A DNA stretch of 64,000 nt. Origin: Helopsaltes ochotensis (lineage: Eukaryota > Chordata > Aves > Passeriformes > Locustellidae). Made by a program: the position numbers and the translations under genes. Below the pieces are notes generated by a model. It was not told where the DNA came from and made no database searches. It saw only the letters and a program-made list of their open reading frames with translations. Positions 58,777 through 64,000 of this stretch are shown piece by piece (positions within the stretch are counted from its first letter, which is position 1; the number at the start of each line of letters is the position of its first letter). The DNA lies in the NCBI GenBank assembly GCA_013400155.1, contig VXBM01000342.1, positions 370,970 to 434,969 of the forward strand. Direction: 5' to 3'.

Positions 58777-61700
58777 AAGGAATTTCTTGTCACTCTTTCG
58801 TTGACTCTAAGTGGACAGTTTATACATCACTCATTTTCCTAGATACGGTGTAAAGTGTTTTGCTTTGCTGCTGCATTGAGACCTAAATGTGTATGCATTT
58901 CATAGCTCAGAGTGAATGGGGAATGTTCAGACTACCTGCAGTCATGTGACTGTCATAATATTCCCTATAGTAGGAAAAAGGGAATTCATAAAATACTAAA
59001 TAAGTGTCAGAAATGTATAGCCATTGGGTAACAAAAACATCAAACCTAAATCAGCTTGGGCTGGTGTAGATATCAGGTGACTTAGTCTTCTGTAGACCAT
59101 TAAAATTAGATGAGGTCTTTAAGCATTTCTTAAATAAGTGATTTCTTTTGGAAGTATCAGCATTGCCACGTTGTATTAAAGTGTCATGTATCTAAGTATC
59201 TTTTTTTAAAAAACTTAGATTACTGTGCAAGTATCTTACATGATTTTCTACATTTTCCCTAATCTGTTCTAGTATTAAACAATTGACTTGCAGTATTACT
59301 TTTAAGAAAAAACCAAAAGCCAGTAATTGTACTCGATACAGAATGACTATATTTTTTTTTTAATGTAGTTGGTGGATCTGGTCAGTGGGATGTTTATACC
59401 AATGCTTTAATTTAGTGGAAGGATAAGAAAAGAGCAAGAAAGAGTTGCTCAATTTTAGTCAGGTTTCATAGCTGATAGTTAAAAGACTGGAATAGACTTT
59501 TCAGTGGAGGAAGGGTTCACTCTTCAAAGACAATTAGCATCTGAGCTGCTATCAGGAGTGGTAAAATTTCAGATAAGCAGGATGCTTAAATAACTTGAAA
59601 AATTACTTTTTCTGAATACTTTCATACTGTTATATGTACATTACTTTGGTTTAATGACAAGTAAGCAATAATCTGTTTTTTAAAAGCCGGTATAGTCATT
59701 ATTACCACTGGATATATTTACACAGAGAGGGACTTCAATATGCCAAAAGAATCACTCTATGAGTATGTGTACGTTCAAGATCCATTGCAGGAGTCAACAA
59801 ATTGTGAGGTTTCATGCTGAGGTGAGGATGTTCTAAGGTCTGACAGAAGAGATGCACTTGAAGAGTCCAGAAAGAATGTAATTTAACTGGAAAATAATTA
59901 ACCTCAGAATAGTAATAAGTTCCAAATCTTCAGTTATTTTAGACAACTTTCTATTCATTGCAGCAGTTGTTTGCAAGGTGAAAATTGCGTAGTGTTTCCA
60001 CTTGCAGCTTTATGGAAACGGTTGCGTGTGAAGTGTCTCTGTTATGATGCTTGATAAACTGACATAATTTACTGGAAAAACTATAGCAAAGAAATATATT
60101 AAGGTAATGATTACCATACAGAATCAAACTGCTTGTGTATTCCAGATCCAGTCAGGAGATAGCAGTTGCACTGTAGTTTACCCAGGCAGTCATTCCTCCG
60201 GCACTGGTTTTCCTGCCATCACATATCTCAGCAATTGAAGTGGAAGTCTGGTGAGCTGAAATGCACAGCCTAGGTTACCTCATCGGTTTTTTTTCTTGTC
60301 CTTGCTGAGCCACCTACCTTTGTAGATATCAGATGCATTCTCTGCAAGTGTTGTAAACTTATTGCTGGATACCAGCCAGTGCAAATGCAGTGTTACAGCT
60401 GTCTTACTCCTGTCTTAGTTTTTCCATTCCACATCAAGTAAAGCTTTCTTGTTGTAAACAGAGGAAATAGATTTTCAAGGAAAAAAAGACACTATTCTTC
60501 TGGATTAAAGAGAATTTAATCAGTGGTTTTTAATTTTTGCATACATTTCAAAATCTGTGCTTCCAATGCTGAATTTCTTTTGGCAGTGTTGTTGGGACAC
60601 AACTTGTTTCAGCTCTGACCTCATGACTAGGCTTGTAGCTCCTCTGCAGACCTTTTGTGAAGGGAGGGAGGGACTGGACTTTCAGAAGTAACACTTAGGC
60701 TTTCCCAGTCGATTTTGTGTAATCTGCTGTTAGCCTGCAACCTTTTGCTAGGCCTGCAAAAAATGCTTCCTTACTCCTCAGTGATAGTCTTCTCCCCAGC
60801 TTGAGGACAAGAGGATTCCTTTTTTCTTGATACTGATGAAATGTATTTTCTGCCAGCAATGCAGCTGCTGCAAAAATATGCTACTGTGTTTCTATTGTGT
60901 CATTCTGTGTAGAATATAATGTTTCATTATATAGTTCGCTATGAAGTTTTTTGTGCAATAATGTACAGAGGTGAAGTAAAATAAAAAATAAGGGCAAAAA
61001 AGTTAATATCAGTGTAGGTAAGAATGGAGGGACAAAAGCTCTAGACTTTGAGTAAAAGGGAGGAAGTAAAGAGGGAAGAAGCCTTTCTTTGATTAATTTC
61101 TTAAGCAGTGGTTGAGAGAGTAGGAGATAGTTCTGAAGGGAGTAAGAAAGCCCAGCAGCAATGGCTTAAGAGAGAAAGTTCTTGAGAAATAAATACCAAA
61201 ATTTGAAAAACACTACAGTGTGATGTTAGGAGACTATGGCTATTCCCCATTTTGACAGACTAGAAGGGACAAAGAGGATGGAGAATTCAGGAACCTACAG
61301 ATCTCAACTGAATTTTTTGAGGTTCCAGTGAGAGAGGGTATAGTCCTCTGTCTTGGAGTGACAGCCGCCTTACAGCATCCTGAAAGTCCCTAGACATTTT
61401 GAATACGTGGTTTTATGATGACTGTGAGGAGAGATTTGCAGTATTGCAGAGGGAAATGATGAAAGTATGAATAAAGATTTTAGTGGAGGCAGGGTCGAGG
61501 TAAAGATTCTGGCTGTGTGCCAGAGATGGTGTTAGACATATTGACAGGGGAGAGGCAGGGAGAAAATGTAAGCTCAGGATGAGGAATGACTTGAAGGTGT
61601 TAGTTTGCTCCCAAGGATAGACAGTAAATCTTAGTTTATTGGTACCTAATGCTCCAAGGTCCATGTATGCTGTAACAGATAATATAACAGTATATTACAC

Positions 61701-62191
61701 AATAAAGTAAAGGCTTGGCAGAGAAGGAGAGATGCCAGCTGTGCCACTCGTGATACCAGAGACAGACTATAAAAATATTAGAATTTTTAATATCAGTGTG
61801 CCACCTTGATAGGAAGCAGTCTGATGGTAGTAGTTATAATGTATGATTACTTTTAACTCTGTGTCCTAGAAGAAACGTGCTAGTATCTTATATGATTCCG
61901 AGCTTTAAGAATTACTTTTCCATTAAGCAAGTGTTCAGAATGCCCAGCAAATCACTTTCTTTCCTTGTTTGATTTAATAGGGGTGAATTTGAAAACACAT
62001 AGCTTTATTTAATACCTTAAAGTAACAATTAACAGCAGTTTAATGTTGTGTCTAAGAAGTAATATAGACCTTATGCAGAACAATCCAAGGTCATTGGAAG
62101 TGTTGATTTTAGGAGGTGGTGGCAAAGGCCAACATAAGTGCATCTAATAGTGCTTTTCCCTGTCAAACGTGTTTGTTGAACACTTTTGCAG

Positions 62192-62321
62192 CGCTGGTGG
62201 AAGAAGTTTATTCTGCTCAACGCGAACGTGATGAGGCTGTCATGGCAAGGCTTAGGTTAGCCAATGAAGAGAGAGATGAAGCATTTCTACGAGTCCAGCG
62301 TTTAGAAGAGTCTCTCAAAGA
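62192..62321 (+). CDS. MIPOL1: MIPOL1 fifth coding exon (residues 150-192, codon 193 split)
   Basis: This 130-base exon has acceptor CTTTTGCAG (AG at 62190-62191) and a consensus donor AAAGA|GTAAGT (GT at 62322-62323). The first two bases complete an Ala codon begun in the previous exon, giving AALVEEVYSAQRERDEAV in the joined protein. The peptide contains two repeats of an ERDEA motif (RERDEAVMARL and EERDEAFLRVQRL), a periodic charged coiled coil also seen in human MIPOL1. The exon leaves in phase 2, so codon 193 starts GA and is Glu or Asp. The next exon is not in the window. Confidence 0.92.
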
Positions 62322-64000
62322 GTAAGTGTATGTTTCCTGCACCATCTAAAAAAGGCTGTTGTGTCAGTCTGTGACAGTCATAAACTGTTCAACAGTGGTT
62401 ATAGGAAAACTTAGGACATTATTAACTGTGCAATGAAATAGACTACGGCTAGTCGTACTGTGTTATTGGTTAATTTGTTAGCTGTTCTGTGAAACCATAT
62501 TTTTCTCTGGAGACTGAGTGAAGGTGAATAATTTTAATCACAAATATTAAAAATATAATCAAAAAATTTGGTATTGATTTATTGAGGGAGAAATAAGATG
62601 AATGTGACATTTTATAGGAATCTTTTGACACAGAGTGCCAGAGTGTCAGTCAAAAGTTACAGCATATAGGAAATCAATCAAACCTTTAAGCCCACTAGAC
62701 ATTTCCTTCAGCAAAATTTCTACTAATTATAAGGGTGACACAGTAAAAATATATGGGCTTTTTTCCCTATCTTTAGGAAAAAGGAAGTGTTTAGGAAGTG
62801 TAGAAGCAGTTTGTAAGGTAATAAGGGTACAATTAATAGTTCATAGATTTTTATGTATGCCATTTTAACACAACAGAAATAGGCAATCTTATGTTAAACA
62901 GAACTAAGTCAGGAGAAAATTGTCAAGAGTGGTTTCTTTCTCCCTTTGGGATATACGCAGCTTTGAAGCTACAATTTGCTTCTCCATACCGTCCTAGTCC
63001 ATCTGAGTTGTGACAATCTTGGTGATAATCTTTGTTAGTCCCCCAAAGGTAGTCCCACAAAGACTAGAGTGGCTGAGAAATTTCTCTTACTTTTCTGCCA
63101 GGAGAAATACAAAGCAAAAAAGCTTTTCATGGCAGGAGAATAGTTGCAGTTGTTAGTTAACTAAAAGACAGGCAATTATGTTTTAAATAATTGATTCTAC
63201 TAAGACCTCTCCTCTTTAGGGCAGAAAACCAGTCATCTTCTTTTAGGTATTTTCATAGTTAGGGCCAGAGAATATTATCTAAATTAATTTCAAAAATCTG
63301 CACATACTTTGTCCACCATTAATCTGTAGAATTTACAAGTTACTAGAGGTTGTCACAGCCTCACTGTTTGTTGCAGGTATGACTCAGCAGCAAGATTAGG
63401 AGATTGCATACCCACAAGAATGGTGTATGGTTTGTTAAATATCTTCACAGAGCCCACTTTTTGCGCATATACATCTGAAATCTTGCCTTAAACAGCAATC
63501 TCTGAGAAAATTATAGGTGTGCTTTAAATTCCTGTAAGAGGCATCATAACCATGCGCCTTAGTTGACTCTCAAATTTCTTCTGTCAGTCTTGTAATCTTG
63601 TATGTTCCAAGAGTAAATAAAGTTTTGTATGGCTCCAAACATCACATGATCCTGTATATAAATAGTAAGCATAAACTTAAGATCTTTGATCTTAAAGCAC
63701 TCAAGTAATGCAGAAAATTAATTATTCTGATCAACAGTCATCTGGTTAATGACTTCTGGGTTTCTGGCATATTGCTGCTTTTTCTGCAGTGGAGTCCATA
63801 GACACATGGGTAGCAGTTCTTGACATACATGAATCCCTCAGAACAGCTTCACTTGTTTTCCCTTCAGCCCCTTCTGTCTGCTTCACTCATGTTCTTGAAA
63901 ACTGACTTAGTTCTAAGCAAAAGTATGGGAAAATAGAGGAACCTCCATTTCTCAGAGAACATGCATAGTACTTACCTCAAATGCATGTCATTGCAGAAGG
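62322..64000. other. MIPOL1 intron after the fifth coding exon, incomplete
   Basis: Starts at donor GTAAGT and runs off the window. No further MIPOL1 exon or repeat was recognised. Confidence 0.6.

Larger units (their letters stand above)
51162..62191. other. MIPOL1 intron between fourth and fifth coding exons
   Basis: About 11 kb with GT...AG borders. It is notably poor in CR1 and LTR sequence compared with the previous introns. It contains a 25-base tandem duplication (58730-58776), a small perfect hairpin (56601-56625) and a homeobox/SOX-site-like block near 57950-58130. A 105-codon + frame at 53960-54277 is unrecognised. Confidence 0.65.
29500..64000 (+). other. MIPOL1: MIPOL1 gene, 5' and middle part (runs off the right edge)
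   Basis: This is the transcribed span from the first recognised exon to the window end. Five exons splice in frame into 192 complete codons plus two bases. The joined product begins MENWSK and continues into a charged, Lys/Glu/Asp-rich coiled coil with stretches such as AFLLKELDTLR, TEAKIAEK and ALVEEVY. From memory of the vertebrate family these match MIPOL1, a cytoplasmic or nuclear coiled-coil protein of about 440 residues in human, so less than half of the protein is encoded here. The gene is named for a human translocation associated with mirror-image polydactyly, and its biochemical role is poorly defined. In other vertebrates it lies between SLC25A21 and FOXA1; neither is visible here. 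Identity is recognised by eye, not by a database search. Confidence 0.88.

Noticed and set aside
62116..62325. 69-codon open frame taken as a small gene
   Set aside because: It is MIPOL1 exon 62192-62321 plus intronic bases on both sides.
1..64000. CRISPR arrays, operons, tRNA or rRNA genes, bacterial systems
   Set aside because: No regularly spaced repeats, no recognisable tRNA or rRNA sequence, and clear vertebrate intron-exon structure with avian repeats.

Overview
The window is vertebrate nuclear DNA, AT-rich and mostly intronic. The repeats point to a bird, probably a songbird. CR1 LINE fragments occur in both orientations, some ending in the ATTCTRTG-type 3' tail. Several LTRs resemble families I associate with songbird genomes. 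There are no operons, CRISPR arrays or bacterial-type genes, and almost every long reading frame is chance or repeat-derived.

The one protein-coding gene I can support is MIPOL1 (mirror-image polydactyly 1, a coiled-coil protein) on the + strand. Five exons join in frame: 29500-29579 (5' UTR plus start codon), 46550-46736, 49941-50076, 51056-51161 and 62192-62321. Together they give the first 192 complete codons. Splice phases are 1, 2, 0, 1 and 2, and every junction has AG/GT borders. The gene runs off the right edge. The first recognised exon has a splice acceptor, so at least one noncoding 5' exon and the promoter should lie further left, probably outside the window.

Layout. Positions 1-29499 are read as 5'-UTR intron. 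They hold an LTR (1781-2723), a CR1 tail (9170-9294), a second LTR (9441-10010), a CR1 copy split by a third LTR with a perfect 6-bp target duplication (19824-20562), and an old CR1 (22195-22640). The intron at 29580-46549 holds a block of transposable elements from about 37.2 to 44.3 kb. In order these are a reverse-oriented endogenous retrovirus with two diverged LTRs, one cut by an assembly gap of 174 N, then an A/C-only tract, a CR1 3' end and an internal CR1 endonuclease fragment. The intron at 46737-49940 holds a second copy of the 20.3-kb LTR and another CR1. The intron at 51162-62191 has almost no recognisable repeats.

I found no convincing new biological system. The items most worth a second look are the very short MIPOL1 start exon, the weakly conserved second coding exon, the nested LTR with its intact target duplication, the retrovirus remnant, and a few intronic stretches that read like conserved noncoding enhancers. 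The last are plausible because, in other vertebrates, MIPOL1 lies beside FOXA1.
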